The notes: generated from the sequence alone by a model not told the origin. Positions 34,031-46,896 are shown, numbered from the stretch's first letter. The stretch: 64,000 nucleotides of DNA from Clonostachys chloroleuca (GCA_037952775.1 JBANAY010000003.1:19530001-19594000), one strand, 5' to 3'. A program made the numbers and translations.

Positions 34031-35439
34031 GTTCGTTAGCGAGTAATCTTTCCTAAGTTTAGAGCTTCTTCAATCTATGCCGAATCTTTCTAGAGAGTTT
34101 GGATGATTGTAGAATCAGCATCATTAAAGCGAGTGAGGGAAGTAAAATAGTCAATATATGCGTTAGGATGGCTTAGTCAATTGAAAATTGCCGGTGCGTT
34201 GATCATAGTGTAAATGTCCACTTACACCTTTGGAGCATAGACAGCCTTTCTAAGACAATGGTACTCCTTTTGCAAACTAGTTGGCACGCCCAACAACAGG
34301 GGAAACGACCAAGGTTGAAATGTGCAATGCCTTATAAAGATCTTTGTTCGTAAACTCCAAATTAGATCAAAGGTTTATAGAAGGCCTTGAATCCGGAATT
34401 CCGCCAAGCTTTGATCGGATAAACAAACAATCTCTGGTTTTTCTTCTTCAGGTGTTTTGTCTCGAAAGCAGGGCTTATTGCTGTTTGCTATTAGAGACAA
34501 CTTAATCAACGACTTCCTTTTTCTCTTACAGCAGCGAGCAGAGTCTTCAAGCTCCTGTGAAGATTTATCGTAGCAATCATCCTCTAGCGACTGCATTTTC
34601 GGATGGCTACAAAGATTGTTCACAAAAAGAAGCTCGTATTGAAGAAAGGTTCTGTTGTAAGGACACTTTCTCGCAATGCAAAAAAACTCTTTTTCTACAG
34701 GGCTTCTCTCGGAACAAGGTCAATGATTTGTCGGGGTTAGAGGCAAACAGGCAAACAGGCATACTAAAGAGTGTAGGTACATCATCTACGAAACGGGAAA
34801 AAGAAGAAGAAGAAGAGGCCGCAACTAATGGACGACAAGATGATGAGGGTTGCCCTTGAAGCGTCCGTAAAATAGTGGGACCTCTAAACTGGGTATCTGA
34901 GGTTCATTTTTTGTGAAATCAATCATCTAGCAGTAGATTGGCTTGGTTGTGTTTTCGATGATTAAGCTAGTATATTTAGTGTTGACTTGACTGCAAAAGT
35001 GAACGTGATCTGCGGCACAAATCAGACGGAAGCCCATCAGGAAAAATTCATGTTTTGTCACCTTTCCAGCCATTATTAGAATGTGGTTAATATCTTATTA
35101 CTAAGGAGGCATATTTGGTCCTGGTAAGCTCCAATAGAAGGGAGTTACTTTGTTAATAGCCTGATGAAGTGAAAGATATTTGAAGAAATTCGTTTTGTGT
35201 AGATCCCGCTGCAGCTTAGCCCATCGACCCCTTTGTAATCATAATAACGTTCCTCTTGCAATTACGTTACTCACTTTGATAAATCCTTCTTAAGTCACGT
35301 GGGCTGAGTTGTCGCAGGGTTGTTGTAGCTTGAAGCCAGGGTTCTAGCTCGGAATATTCGCCCCCACTCAGTTGTTTTCATTATTTCAACAACTCCAGGA
35401 CTCACAAGTGTTGAACTCGCTGCCAAGCGCCAATACAGG
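34031..35439. other. intergenic, no gene recognised
   Basis: This is 1.4 kb of AT-rich sequence with short frames only (for example 34375-34623 and 34557-34859) and no motifs. It includes the upstream region of the HET gene at 35440. Confidence 0.5.
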
Positions 35440-37383
35440 ATGGCTATCGAGACTGCATACGAATACACGGCGATCACAGCCTCCAAAGTTATCCGCTTAA
35501 TTCATATTTCCCCCGGAACTGAAACCGATCCTATCTGCTTCTCTCTGGAGACTTCTCCACTGGAATCCGCTCCCGATTTTGAAGCAATCTCATACTGCTG
35601 GGGCACTGATCAGGACCAACATCAAGTCGTATGCAATGGGAAACCTCTTTTCATGCATAAGAGCCTCTTTGGAGGTCTCTCATACTTCCGCCTCCTGGAC
35701 AGGACCCGCGTCCTCTGGGCCGACGCGGTATGCATCAACCAAGCGGATCCAGTTGAGAAGAGTAGTCAGGTGCTCCTGATGCCAGACATTTACTCGCAGG
35801 CTACGCGTGTGCTGGTTTGGCTAGGTGCTGCCACTGACCCTGTCTCCGGGTCCGTCCCAGCTCATACGAACCAAACAATACTTCAAGGGCTTCAGATGCT
35901 TCCCAGCTTTGACCCTGAGAATGCAGCCGACATGGCAGCCAAGACACAAGCCATATCCTACGAAGCGCTGCAGCTACGCACAGAGGGGAAGCCCAATCTC
36001 CTAGACCACGACTGGGAACCTCTGGTAGCGCTGTTGCGACGGCCGTGGTTCCGCCGCAAATGGGTGGTGCAGGAGGTCGCACTCGCAAAAGAAGCCCGGC
36101 TCTATGTTGGCGGCGGAGTTGAGATCCAATGGCTTGATATAGCAAGGCTCGCGTTCGGTATGGAGTCGCTGGGACTTGATAAGCCGTGGCGGTTGAAGCT
36201 TGAAAAGCCAAAACTGGATGGCGACGATGAGAAACTGGATTCATTGAAAGGCCGCGCTGTTGAATTTCGTCCTGTTTACGTCACATTTCACCTGATCACC
36301 GCAATGTACATGGTTCAAATATACAGACACCATGCCACCCTAGTAGATGGGATCATAACCACCAAGTTCTTCGACTGCACCGATCCAAGGGACCACGTCT
36401 TCTCGCTTCTGGGTCTGGGTGCTGGTGGTCCTACCATTCTGCCTGACTATGAAGCATCCGTTAGTGAGGTCTTCAGACGGTTCTCAATATCGATGATGAT
36501 AGAGGGGAATAGCCTGAAATTACTTAGCCTGGCCCCTGACAGGGCAGTCTTTCAAACACCAGAAGTGCAACGGCTTGAAGACCTGCCCACCTGGGTCCCG
36601 GATCTTCGTCTTATGAGGGCGGATGTCATGGCCAGTTTCACAGTCAGGCCACAAGGATTCTTCGCGGGTGGACGCGGCAAACCAGTATTGAGCGTATCTG
36701 ACAATGAGCGACTCCTCCACTGCCAGGGTTTGCTCCTTGATAGCTTTCAAAAGTTCGCTACGTCACTGGTTGAAATGCTCCTGGAAGATATACCTGAACT
36801 TCGCAAATCATGGGAAACTGCGAGCGACCCATCGCCAGAGCGGAGGGAGAGACGCTTTATCCGATGGCTCAAGAGCGCCTACCAAACGGCATTTGGCCAT
36901 GATGGACCCTACGATCCAGATTTCGTACCAGAACCAGGGCTCGCGAATTCCTTCTCGCGGACAATGTCGTGCGGGACGGATTTCCTTCGCAATCGTCTAT
37001 CACTAGAGCAAGTCACCACAATATGGAACTTCATCCAATGGAAAGTGGGCTCTGATGCAAACAGGGATGAAGCCACAGAGCGGGATTCGACCATAAAGCT
37101 TAATTACTCAACTACCACTCGGGACTCCCTTCTTCTGCTGACACTGGGCGCCAAATTCTGCGTCACCGAGTCGGGCAGATTTGGCCAGGTACCGCTCGAT
37201 TCGAAACTGGGGGACCGCATATGCGTCTTGACTGGCGGCGAGGTGCCCTTTGTGGTTCGCCCGACAGGTCGTGGAACTTACACCCTCCTCGGAGAGTGTT
37301 ATGTTGATGGCATAATGGATGGGGAGGCTTTGCAGGAAGCATCTGCGAGAGGGATGCCGCTTGAGACTATTAGCTTGGAGTAG
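35440..37383 (+). CDS. HET-domain protein 1
   Basis: A single exon encodes 647 residues with an N-terminal heterokaryon-incompatibility (HET) domain. Motifs are FEAISYCWGTD (about residues 47-57), FRLLDRTRVLWADAVCINQ (about 86-104, the central HET motif) and DIYSQATRVLVWLG. The typical accessory region follows: LLRRPWFRRKWVVQEVALAK and DPRDHVFSLLGL. The C-terminal half is family-typical and ends with FCVTESGRFGQVP and GDRICVLTGGEVPFVVRP. HET domains trigger programmed cell death on non-self recognition when paired with a partner. No STAND partner is fused here. It is intact, unlike the third HET gene. Confidence 0.93.
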   Translation: MAIETAYEYTAITASKVIRLIHISPGTETDPICFSLETSPLESAPDFEAISYCWGTDQDQHQVVCNGKPLFMHKSLFGGLSYFRLLDRTRVLWADAVCINQADPVEKSSQVLLMPDIYSQATRVLVWLGAATDPVSGSVPAHTNQTILQGLQMLPSFDPENAADMAAKTQAISYEALQLRTEGKPNLLDHDWEPLVALLRRPWFRRKWVVQEVALAKEARLYVGGGVEIQWLDIARLAFGMESLGLDKPWRLKLEKPKLDGDDEKLDSLKGRAVEFRPVYVTFHLITAMYMVQIYRHHATLVDGIITTKFFDCTDPRDHVFSLLGLGAGGPTILPDYEASVSEVFRRFSISMMIEGNSLKLLSLAPDRAVFQTPEVQRLEDLPTWVPDLRLMRADVMASFTVRPQGFFAGGRGKPVLSVSDNERLLHCQGLLLDSFQKFATSLVEMLLEDIPELRKSWETASDPSPERRERRFIRWLKSAYQTAFGHDGPYDPDFVPEPGLANSFSRTMSCGTDFLRNRLSLEQVTTIWNFIQWKVGSDANRDEATERDSTIKLNYSTTTRDSLLLLTLGAKFCVTESGRFGQVPLDSKLGDRICVLTGGEVPFVVRPTGRGTYTLLGECYVDGIMDGEALQEASARGMPLETISLE

Positions 37384-37920
37384 TAGCATCAAAATGATAA
37401 CAGAGATCTCGTTACGCTAGTTTCACATGTATTGAGCAATGTATTGTCTTTGATTCAATACAGCGATCGACAATTGTCGAACCATTATTGTGCTAAATAT
37501 TGTGTGGGAGGTTGAACGAAGAAACTGAAGCCGAGTAGCAGCAACTGTCAAGGACGGCCGCGTTGGGCTTGGGAGTACATGCGATATGGTGCCTTAAAAT
37601 TATGGCAAATGCCTTTCCCTTCTTCTACCTAACCCGAACTTCGTGATTTTGAACTTCTCTTTTGCATGCACCAACCCTTCTTCACATTCTTGCGTAACAT
37701 AAACACTTCTCTCGATCAGCCAACACGCTTCGCAACAAACCAACAACAATCAAACGTACAACACAACATACAACAAGAGATTGAATACACAGACATTATT
37801 TACCCAAATAAGCACGTGTTGTTAGCCGTATCCTTTTGAATCCGAAACCACGCCCGCCACATCGCGGCCCGAAATCGATTCCGACTGCTCATCGCTAGAC
37901 TTCTGCCTAGGTACCTTGAC
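37384..37920. other. intergenic, no gene recognised
   Basis: 3' flank of the first HET gene, including a run of CAACA-rich sequence near 37740. No conserved frame is seen. Confidence 0.4.
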
Positions 37921-38130
37921 GTGTACTGGCAAGCCAGTGGGAAAAGGCACATGAAAATGTTCGATGTATCCGCGTTCTTCTTCCAGCTGCCAGTCATCAC
38001 GAGGCATCGTGACCCAATGACGACAATAAGCCCCAGAGGTCTAGAAAAATCAAAGGTAGCAATCATGGGATTCAAGAATAGTCCATCCTATGCACAGAGG
38101 CTACTAGACCAATTCTTACACCAGGTAGGT
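37921..38130 (+). mobile_element. Ty3/gypsy reverse transcriptase fragment
   Basis: One open frame carries a short piece of a gypsy-type reverse transcriptase: KMFDVSAFFFQLPV corresponds to the first catalytic block (D-x-x-x-x-F/Y-x-Q), and ISPRGLEKSKVAIMGFKNSP with YAQRLLD corresponds to the following GLxNSPxxFQ-type block. The YVDD block is not found. It is a short relic of a retrotransposon. No LTRs were identified around it. Confidence 0.72.
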
Positions 38131-40055
38131 ATTTCCTCTTCTCCAGAAACTTCTTAGTTTTGTCTTGTACCTTGTGAACTGTTCGCTCAAGGGTTCCGCG
38201 TTGATCTTCACCTTCCAGAGTTTTTCACCCAATCGCATCCTTTCGCCGACACGTCTTCCAAGTTCACAATCGTCGCCCACGATAGTAATCGTTCATGGAA
38301 CCACCCAAGAGGCAAAGTAAGAATTATCCGAGGTATGGATATCCTAGCTGTAATTGCGCAGTATCTTATCATCACTTAGTACATCGCGGGCACTTGCTCA
38401 CAAGCGAGAACCATGACCTTGAGTTCCGCCTTCAGCCTGCTTCCTGTGCCGACCTTTACAGAGTTTCAAGTCCCCAATAGTACGCTGTTAAGCATCAACA
38501 CTTCATCATTGAGATCCTAGATAGACTGTCATTGTCGCCCAATTGAAATATCAATACCAGGCTATCGTCGAAGCGAAGAAGAATTACATATTCTGTCCCA
38601 ATTTCGCACACATCCCGACGAACCCAAGACACATCGGTGACGAACGACCATTTTAGAACGGAATGCTTCATCCATCCGAGAACCGAGCGGTACACTCCTC
38701 TTTGCTAAAGTGGAGTTAATTGAGGAAAGTGCTCGTGCTCAGTGCTTTTCGAGCAATACATGTCATCACACTGAGAGTTAAAGACAACCTTCCGCGATAG
38801 CGATCATCATTGTCAAATGACACGAAGGTGTGAGAGATATCAAGGCCGGGGGGAGGAGCGGTAGGAAAGGAGCAGCGCGGATACCAAACATCATGATGTA
38901 ACCTATAGCCACATCGGCCAGGCTACAGCCAGAACACGACCGAGGCCGTTATCCTATTAGCATTCCAACCCAAGACTTTGGGCGAGAGAGCCTTCCGAAG
39001 AGCCGATATTCCTTTCCATTGAAGCGAGAAACAGTCGAAGCAGGGACGTTCGATCTTCCGAACCTAGAGTAGCTCACCTTGATAAGTATTTCACAATAAC
39101 AACTTGCCGTCTAGAGGTCAAATTCTGGGGCGGTATGATTGGCAGAAAGTGACAAGCTCATCGCGTAACTGCTTAAGTAAATAAAAAGCCCAGTCTGGTC
39201 CGTTCTATCTAGCGCATGGAGTCTGGTTCAAAACAGCGATGCAGACTGCAGCGGGAAAACATTATTCTGCGAGCTTTTGCTACAGCACAGCGAGAGTCGG
39301 CCCGTCTTTTCGCAATTTCTAAGATCTTCTGTTTAAAAACCCCCACTGTCCCTCAGCGATTGCGCCACCGTGGTCCCTTCGCAATTCTCGACAGCCCGTT
39401 GGATCCGTTAGGTCGGGCTACTTATGTCAACGTCCCGAAGCTAGTAAAGATTAGAGGTTCCAGCCATTCCTAATCCCGGCGACGAGGTTCCTAAAGGATC
39501 CACATAGTAGAGACGAAGAGGGCCATACTTGCATCATGGTGTTTCGGCCATTATCGCAGATATTTTACCTAATGTAGTCATCGCGAGCATTCCGCTTACC
39601 TTAGCGAATATCTTCGAGACGCGCCCCCGAGCATCAAAGGCGAGAAATACCGTCCCGTCCCAGCGGAGATCGCCAAAGTCATGATCTTGGGCTCCTAGCT
39701 CGAACAGAAGCGATCGCGACCGCAACAACCACGGCAGAATCCCTCAACAGTATCAAAACAGAATTGAAACTTGTTTTTATTTTGGTTGAATAGTGTTTTT
39801 CTGATAAGTAATGTCTACGGCTCCTCTAATTAGTTGAATAATAGCATGCTATTTGTATAATCGTTTGATAAATAGTGAGACAAAAAATTTGCCGGCAGGG
39901 TTGGCTAGATAGTTATAGACCTTGAGATTTTAGCACATTTCCGCTCATCATGAATAGTTTCAGTTTGTACTAAGCATGTGCTTGAGATTAGGTAGTATAA
40001 GACGCAATAAGTGGTGGTGTTTGTGGCTGAGTCCCTGCTGCGTATCCTCGGTCAA
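38131..40055. other. no gene recognised; possible retroelement debris
   Basis: About 1.9 kb without a credible frame on either strand. It may be decayed continuation of the gypsy element, but no integrase or RNase H motif could be read. Confidence 0.4.
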
Positions 40056-41494
40056 CTACTGAATCACTCTGAGAACATCTGCTACTTTTCCAAGTAACCT
40101 TCGCAAGATGGCAGGAGACATCGTGGCATAGCCAGGCGAGAGTTCCTGTCTCGCGTCCAACTCATCCGTGAGCACCTCCAACTGCCTCGGTGATAGCAAA
40201 CCCGCCCCTCCGCCCTCAACACCTAGTAGGCGCTCAATCGCCGACAGCAAGATCACGGAGACTTCGCAGAAGAGCATGCCCTGGGTGCAAGCTCTCTCTA
40301 AAGGACGCCCGCAGATGACGAGGCCCGGGATGGGCTGGATCGGGTCGGTAGGAATTCGCTCGACACGTAATGTTAGATAATGGAGAATCAACTCGTAGCT
40401 CGAGATGAGTTGAATGAAAATACTCGTCATTAATAAAGCGATTGGCCCAGGCAATGGCTCTGATATGACTTTAGGGTTGAGCTGGTGTGAGATTCTGGAT
40501 AGGTCCTGCATCTTCGTCGTGTCTTGTTGATGCAATGATGCCAGAACTTTTGAATATATTGCGTCTCGTTCTGGCAGCTCGCATGGTTGCTCGGGGTAGT
40601 GTTGGCTGTTGTAGAGCTGTGTCAGAATGGACAGAAACTCATGAGATGCTTTGACCATGTATTCAGCCAGAGTCATCTCGTCAATACACAAAGGGCTCTG
40701 TTGAAAGATCATGAGATCAAAGTCGAGGATCTGCTGGTGTTTCTTCATCGCCTTGAGTCGGACGTTTAGGCCCAGATTGATATTCGATAGGTCGAACATG
40801 GGATCTTGAGTGTTGGTTTTCTGCGGACGAGGTGTCGTAGAAGGATAAACCGAATGCAAGGGAGCGCTATGGCTGGTAAGTGGTGTAGCGGGATTGGGAG
40901 ACGTGGTGTCGGAGTATACACTTGGAATCACACCGTCGAAGTTGAACCTGGTATAGAACGACGGCGGCGAAGAATTCGAGTATTCCATATTATCCCGGAC
41001 TGTCCATGAGGTCACGGGCGGACCAAAAGTCTCGCCGAACCGCGTATGCCACGCTCCTGTGCTGTGGACTGCAGCTTGCGTCACGGTAGGAGGGAGCTGC
41101 GGATGGGAGGGCTCTTGAGATGAAACTACAGTCCACTCGATTGGACTAGAACCCTCAAGAAAGGCATTGGTCTGCTGGGGGGCACTGGGGGGATCGATGC
41201 GTTCGGGGGAGTCCTGCGAGCATGCCTGGAGACTTTGCCCGGAGTGACAGAGGGTGCCTTGCGTCGTGGTCTCCCTACCGCCTTTGGTTGCCCTGTTGTG
41301 CACGGCACGCCGAGGATAGAGCACCTGGCGCATGCTGGATCACCCGGGTTGATGCGAAGGCATTTGGACTTTTGTTTCTTGCAGACATCGCAGGACGAGC
41401 GTTCTTGAGAAGGATGGGTTGTGAAGGTGCCCATGACTGGGATGCGATGGGATGCGAGCGTGGTAGTGGTGATGGAGGTGTGCTGAATGGGCAA
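40056..41494 (-). CDS. Zn2Cys6 transcription factor (AflR-like C-terminus)
   Basis: The N-terminal exon carries a zinc cluster with cysteines at 35, 38, 45, 55, 58 and 65 (SCDVCKKQKSKC). The long second frame encodes a regulator of the kind found in secondary-metabolite clusters, with a C-terminal region ending LLSPRQLEVLTDELDAR then SPAILRRLLGKVADVLRV. The two parts are in different frames. A 53-bp GT-AG intron (41278-41226, phase 0) joins them into 461 residues but removes the basic GRPRRK patch; alternatively the genome carries a 1-bp frameshift there. Translation starts at 41494 or at an internal Met21. The gene is divergent from the ABC transporter, 615 bp away, and is its likely regulator by position. 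A CCGCGG palindrome lies 27 bp upstream of its start. Confidence 0.82.
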
Positions 41495-41520
41495 AGGCCG
41501 GTCTTTTGTCTTGGAACCCC

Positions 41521-41526
41521 CCGCGG
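41521..41526. promoter_or_regulatory. CCGCGG zinc-cluster type site next to regulator start
   Basis: A CCGCGG palindrome sits in a C/G run 27 bp upstream of the regulator start, in the divergent spacer shared with the ABC transporter. It matches the core, not the full octamer, of the pleiotropic drug response element. Possible autoregulation is an inference. Confidence 0.4.
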
Positions 41527-42109
41527 CGGGTTTTGTAAGCTGGCCAGGCTTAGAGATTAATGATTAGTATGCGGCACGGCATTGGAATGTCATAAGCCGC
41601 GCTAGTTGCAAGCTAACGCCATGTTATGCCCATGGCAAAATCACCTTGTGGGCCTCTGGAGTCTTATCTCTGCCCTCCACAATAAGGCTCGCATTTCATG
41701 TGCTTTGCTGACGCACTGGCGACTACCTTAGCCGGCCTAAGAGATACACTTAGGGGGGGGCAGAAGACATTGTCGAGACAATAGTGTCGAGGAAGTACCA
41801 GCCTAGCCTGCCTAGCCGTTCACCGAGGTCTGAAACGGAGCTGATGAATGCAAACAGGTGCAATCTCTATACGCCCCGAGCCGGAAGGTTTAAAGTGTCT
41901 TTGTAAGACAGGCTCCATGACAACTTTGAACTTCAGAGAGGGTCTGTTTCGCGACCCACAGCGGAGGGAAGGAAATCATATCTCTACAATGTTAACATCG
42001 TGTCTGCCTAGCGTTTGTCTTTTCCTTTTGTTCAAATAGATTGACATTCCTTGGTTTTCATTCGGCCCTCCGTTTCTTTTCTTTGGCACTTGGTTATACA
42101 ATCATCACC

Positions 42110-45100
42110 ATGAGTACCAACTCCTCCATCACCGCGGAGAACGAGTCCGCCACAGCGGACGACATCCGGTCAACTCTACCGGTTTCTGATAACAAAGAAA
42201 AAAATCCTTCGATGACAAGATGGCACTTGGCACCAGAGCTACAGGCCATGCGCGAGCGCAACGAGGAAGTAGGCAACCAACCACGGAAGCTGGGAGTCAC
42301 ATGGTCCAACCTCACCGTGAAGGGCATCGGAGCCGATGCTTCCTTCAACGAAAATGTCGTCTCTCAATTCTACCCATTTCACGGGGGCGCAAAAGACGCC
42401 CCTATGAAGACAATTATCGACAACTCATCTGGATGTGTCAAGCCTGGAGAAATGTTGCTTGTTCTTGGGCGTCCCGGGTCTGGCTGCACATCGCTCTTGA
42501 GTGTCCTAGCTAACAACCGACGCGGCTTCGAAGAGGTTATTGGAGATGTTTATTTCGGTAGCATGACAGCCGAAGAAGCCAAGCCCTATCGTGCTCAGAT
42601 CATCATGAACACGGAGGAAGAAATCTTCTATCCCAGCCTGACAGTCGAGGCCACCATCGATTTCGCTACTCGCATGAAAGTCCCATTCCATCTGCCCCCT
42701 GGCATCAAGACGCGCGAGGAACATGCTCAAGCCTACAAGGATTTCCTCCTGAGAGCTGTAAACATCTCTCACACTAAACACACCAAGGTCGGAGACGCCT
42801 TCATCAGGGGTGTGTCAGGAGGCGAGAGGAAGCGCGTATCGATCATCGAGTGCATGACCACTCAAGCGAGTACCTTCTGCTGGGACAACTCTACTAGGAG
42901 TCTGGACGCAAACACTGCTCTCGAATGGGTCAGAGCTATCAGAGCCATGACCGACATCCTTGGTCTGACCACCATTGTCACTCTGTACCAGGCAGGTAAC
43001 GGTATTTATGAGCACTTCGACAAGGTCCTAGTTCTAGATGACGGCAAACAGATTTTTTATGGCCCTCAAAAGGAGGCCGTCCCCTTCATGGAAGCCCTTG
43101 GCTTCGTGCGTGACTCTGGATCAAACCGTGGTGATTTCCTCACTGGCGTAACGGTTCCTACTGAGCGTCGCATCGCACGTGGCTACGAGAACACATTCCC
43201 GCGCAACGCGGATGCAGTTCGAGCCGCGTACGACAGATCCACCATCAAGGCCCAGATGATAGAGGAATGCCAAGGGTACCCCAACACCGACGAAGCGGCC
43301 GAGAACACCGCCAACTTCAAGGAGATGGTGGCTCGCGACAAACAGACAGGCGTGCCTCAACGCTCTCCCGTAACCGCCAACCTCCTCACCCAAGTCCGTG
43401 CTGCCGTGACGAGACAGTACCAGATCATGTGGGGTGATAAAGCGACTCTCTTCATGAAGCAGGGCGCGACTCTCATCCAGGCATTCCTAGGCGGTCCCTT
43501 TTTTACTCTGCGCCAGACAACGCAGCCGGCCTTTTCCTCAAAGGCGGCGCTCTCTTCTTCTCCATTCTATACAACGCCCTGATCGCCTTGTCAGAGGTGA
43601 CCGATTCCTTCACGGGGAGACCCATCCTGGCTAAGCATCGCCAGTTCGCCCTGTACGATCCAGCTGCCGTCGTCATCGCGCAGGTTGTTGCGGACTTGCC
43701 CATCATGGCTTTCCAGGTCACGCAGTTTGGTCTTGTCCTGTACTTCCTAGTTGGGCTCAAGACAACCGCTGGTGCCTTTTTCACCTACCTTGTTACCAAC
43801 TACGTGACGGCATTGTCCATGACTTCATTCTTCAGATTCATCGGTGCTGCTTTTCCCACTTTTGACGCTGCCACCAAAGTCTCAGGCCTGTCCACCGTTG
43901 CCCTGTTTGTCTACATGGGCTACATGATCATCAAGCCTGAGATACACCCCTGGCTGTCTTGGATCTACTGGATCAACCCTATGGCTTATGGGTTTGAAGC
44001 TCTTCTCGGCAACGAGTTCCACGACCAAAACATTCCTTGTGTCGGCCCCTACCTCGTTCCCAACGGCCCGAGTTATGTGGGCGGCGATGGGGGCCAGGCA
44101 TGTGCTGGAGTAGGCGGTGCTATCCCGGGTGCCACGACTGTTAGCGGCGACACTTACCTCGATCATATGTCTTTCAGCCACTCCCACGTCTGGCGTAACT
44201 TTGGCATCGTATGTGCTTGGTGGATCTTGTTCGTTGGACTCACGGTCTTCTTCACGTCCAGGTGGAAGCAAGTCGGCGAGGGCGGCCGCGGCCTCCTGAT
44301 ACCCCGAGAGCAACATCATAAGTCGAAACATCTTTTCCATCCCAGAGACGATGAAACACCAGCAACTGAGAAGCGTCGGGTGGAGAATACAGGTGGCTCA
44401 TCAGACGAGGAAGTCCACAACAAGCTTCTACGCAACAAGAGTGTCTTTACATGGAAGAACTTGACGTATACCGTCAAAACCCCAGATGGCGATCGGGTTC
44501 TTCTTGACAATGTGCAAGGCTACGTAAAGCCCGGTATGCTTGGCGCGCTGATGGGTTCTTCTGGTGCTGGCAAAACAACGCTTCTTGATGTCCTCGCTCA
44601 GCGAAAGACCGAAGGCACAATCCATGGATCTGTCCTAGTTGATGGGCGCTCTATCCCTGTGTCCTTTCAAAGGTCCGCTGGATATGTTGAGCAATTGGAT
44701 ATTCACGAGCCCTTGGCAACTGTTCGCGAGGCTCTTGAATTCTCTGCTCTCTTGCGCCAGTCTCGCGATGTTCCTGATGAGGAGAAGTTGGCATATGTTG
44801 ACACGATTGTCGATCTCTTGGAGTTGAACGACCTCGAACATACTCTCGTGGGCCGCCCTGGCAATGGACTTTCAGTTGAGCAACGGAAGCGTCTTACCAT
44901 CGGAGTGGAACTGGTCGCAAAGCCAAGTATTCTCATCTTCCTTGATGAGCCTACATCTGGACTTGATGGACAGGCCGCGTATAATACAGTGCGCTTCCTC
45001 AAGAAGCTTTCTGCAGCCGGGCAGGCTATTCTGGTCACCATCCACCAGCCATCAGCGCAATTATTTGCTCAGTTTGACACGCTCTTACTGCTCGCCAAGG

Positions 45101-46473
45101 GTGGGAAGACTGTCTACTTCGGTGAAATTGGAGATAATGGATCCACCATCAAGAACTATTTCGGCCGTTATGGAGCCCCATGTCCGTCTGAAGCGAACCC
45201 GGCCGAGCACATGATTGACGTTGTGTCAGGCGAGGATGAATCCTACAAGAATACCAACTGGAACAAGGTCTGGCTTGAGTCGCCTGAACACGACCAGCTC
45301 ACCAAGGAGCTTGACCGCATGGTAGCAGACGCTGTCTCTCGTCCGTCAAGTGTCAATGACGACGGGAACGAGTTCGCAGCATCCATGTGGACGCAGATTA
45401 AGCTGGTCACGCATCGGATGAACGTCTCCCTCTTCCGAAACACCGAGTACATCGACAACAAATTCGCCATGCACATCAGTCTTGCGCTCCTCAACGGCTT
45501 CACCTTTTGGCGCATTGGTGAGAGCTTGACGGACCTCCAGCAGAACCTATTTACCGTGTTCAACTTCATCTTCATCGCGCCGGGCATCATCTCGCAGCTC
45601 CAACCTCTCTTCATCGACCGTCGCGATATATACGAGGCCCGAGAGAAGAAGAGTAAGATGTACCATTGGGCTCCTTTCGTTACCGGTCTCATTGTGTCAG
45701 AGGTTCCTTACCTCCTTATCTGCGCAGTTCTCTATTATGTCTGCTGGTATTTCACCGCTGGTCTTCCGACCGGCGCAGCACACGCAGGCGCCGTTTTCTT
45801 TCTCGTCGTCAGTACTTGGTCATCTTTCTCTGAGAAATACCTTCAGCACAGCTAACGTTTCCTTCAGGTCATGTACGAGGGCCTGTACACTGGCATTGGT
45901 CAGGCGATTGCAGCGTACACTCCCAATGCCGTTTTCGCATCGCTTGTCAATCCACTAGTCATCACAACTCTCGTCTCCTTCTGTGGCGTCATGGTTCCGT
46001 ACAGCCAGATTCAGCCATTCTGGAGATACTGGTAAGTAACTATACATTCGCTCCCGTCCTTGTATGTTCCGTACATAACCGCAACCTCGTATAGGATGTA
46101 CTACGTGGATCCCTTCAATTATCTCATGAGCTCGCTGTTAATGTTCACCACGTGGGACAAACCAGTTCACTGCGAGCCCGACGAGCTGGCCGTTTTCGAC
46201 CCTTCTCCCAACATGACCTGCGGGGAGTACCTTGCCGATTATCAGGCTGGCATGGGAAGCGGCACCAACCTCCTCAACCCAGGTGCTATGGCCTCTTGTG
46301 AGGTCTGTCAATACTCCACTGGAGAGGACTATCTTCGCACACTGAATCTTAATGCTGAATATTACGGGTGGAGGAATGCGGGTATTGTTGTCGCGTTTGT
46401 TATTGGATTTTATGGGCTGGTGTATGGTATGATGAAACTCAGGACCAAGGCTACGAAGAAGGCCGAGTCCTAG
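42110..46473 (+). CDS. PDR/ABCG-type multidrug ABC transporter (one frameshift)
   Basis: This is a full-size pleiotropic drug resistance transporter of roughly 1410 residues with reverse (NBD-TMD)2 order, exporting hydrophobic compounds across the plasma membrane. NBD1 has Walker [10 protein letters not shown], signature VSGGERKR and Walker [13 protein letters not shown], the degenerate fungal form. NBD2 has Walker [22 protein letters not shown] and [12 protein letters not shown]. The first TMD contains the PDR segment around [16 protein letters not shown]. Introns are 45808-45867 (60 bp) and 46032-46094 (63 bp), both GT-AG. At 43499-43504 a run of six T, where seven are needed, breaks the frame. 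Adding one T would read straight through, so it is a sequencing error or a recent lesion. It is flanked by a Zn2Cys6 regulator and two NmrA-like reductases. Confidence 0.9.
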
Positions 46474-46896
46474 CGTGGACAAATGATAGATCCTGGCATA
46501 GACGGATAGAACTAGATAACTTAGACAGACTTCCAGGTCACACTTGATATAAGCTATTAGAGACACCTAGATCCTCTAACGAATGGGGTTGCATTGACTC
46601 TGTATACAGTCTGCATCACTGAGCCTATAATTGAGGCGCAGAACAGTTTTGCTAGCGTCCTGCTTATTTCCATCGGTTTTTACTTTCTGAGTCACCGCTT
46701 TACTCCGTACGCTCTTGCGTGGGGGAGCGATGTATTATTAATCGCATGTAGTATTCGGGCAGAACGAGTGGTGAGGGGATCAACCGGGCAAGCCGAGGAA
46801 GAGGGAGAGTCGACTAAAGCTCCCTTTAATCAGACCAAGTGCGAGAATGAGCGCACCAATGAGCCATAGACTAATTCATCCTAATCCCGTTTGGAA
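46474..46896. other. intergenic, no gene recognised
   Basis: 3' flank of the ABC transporter. No supported frame was found. Confidence 0.45.

Noticed and set aside
43882..44340. 152-codon minus-strand frame inside the ABC transporter
   Set aside because: It is a shadow of the transporter's membrane domain.
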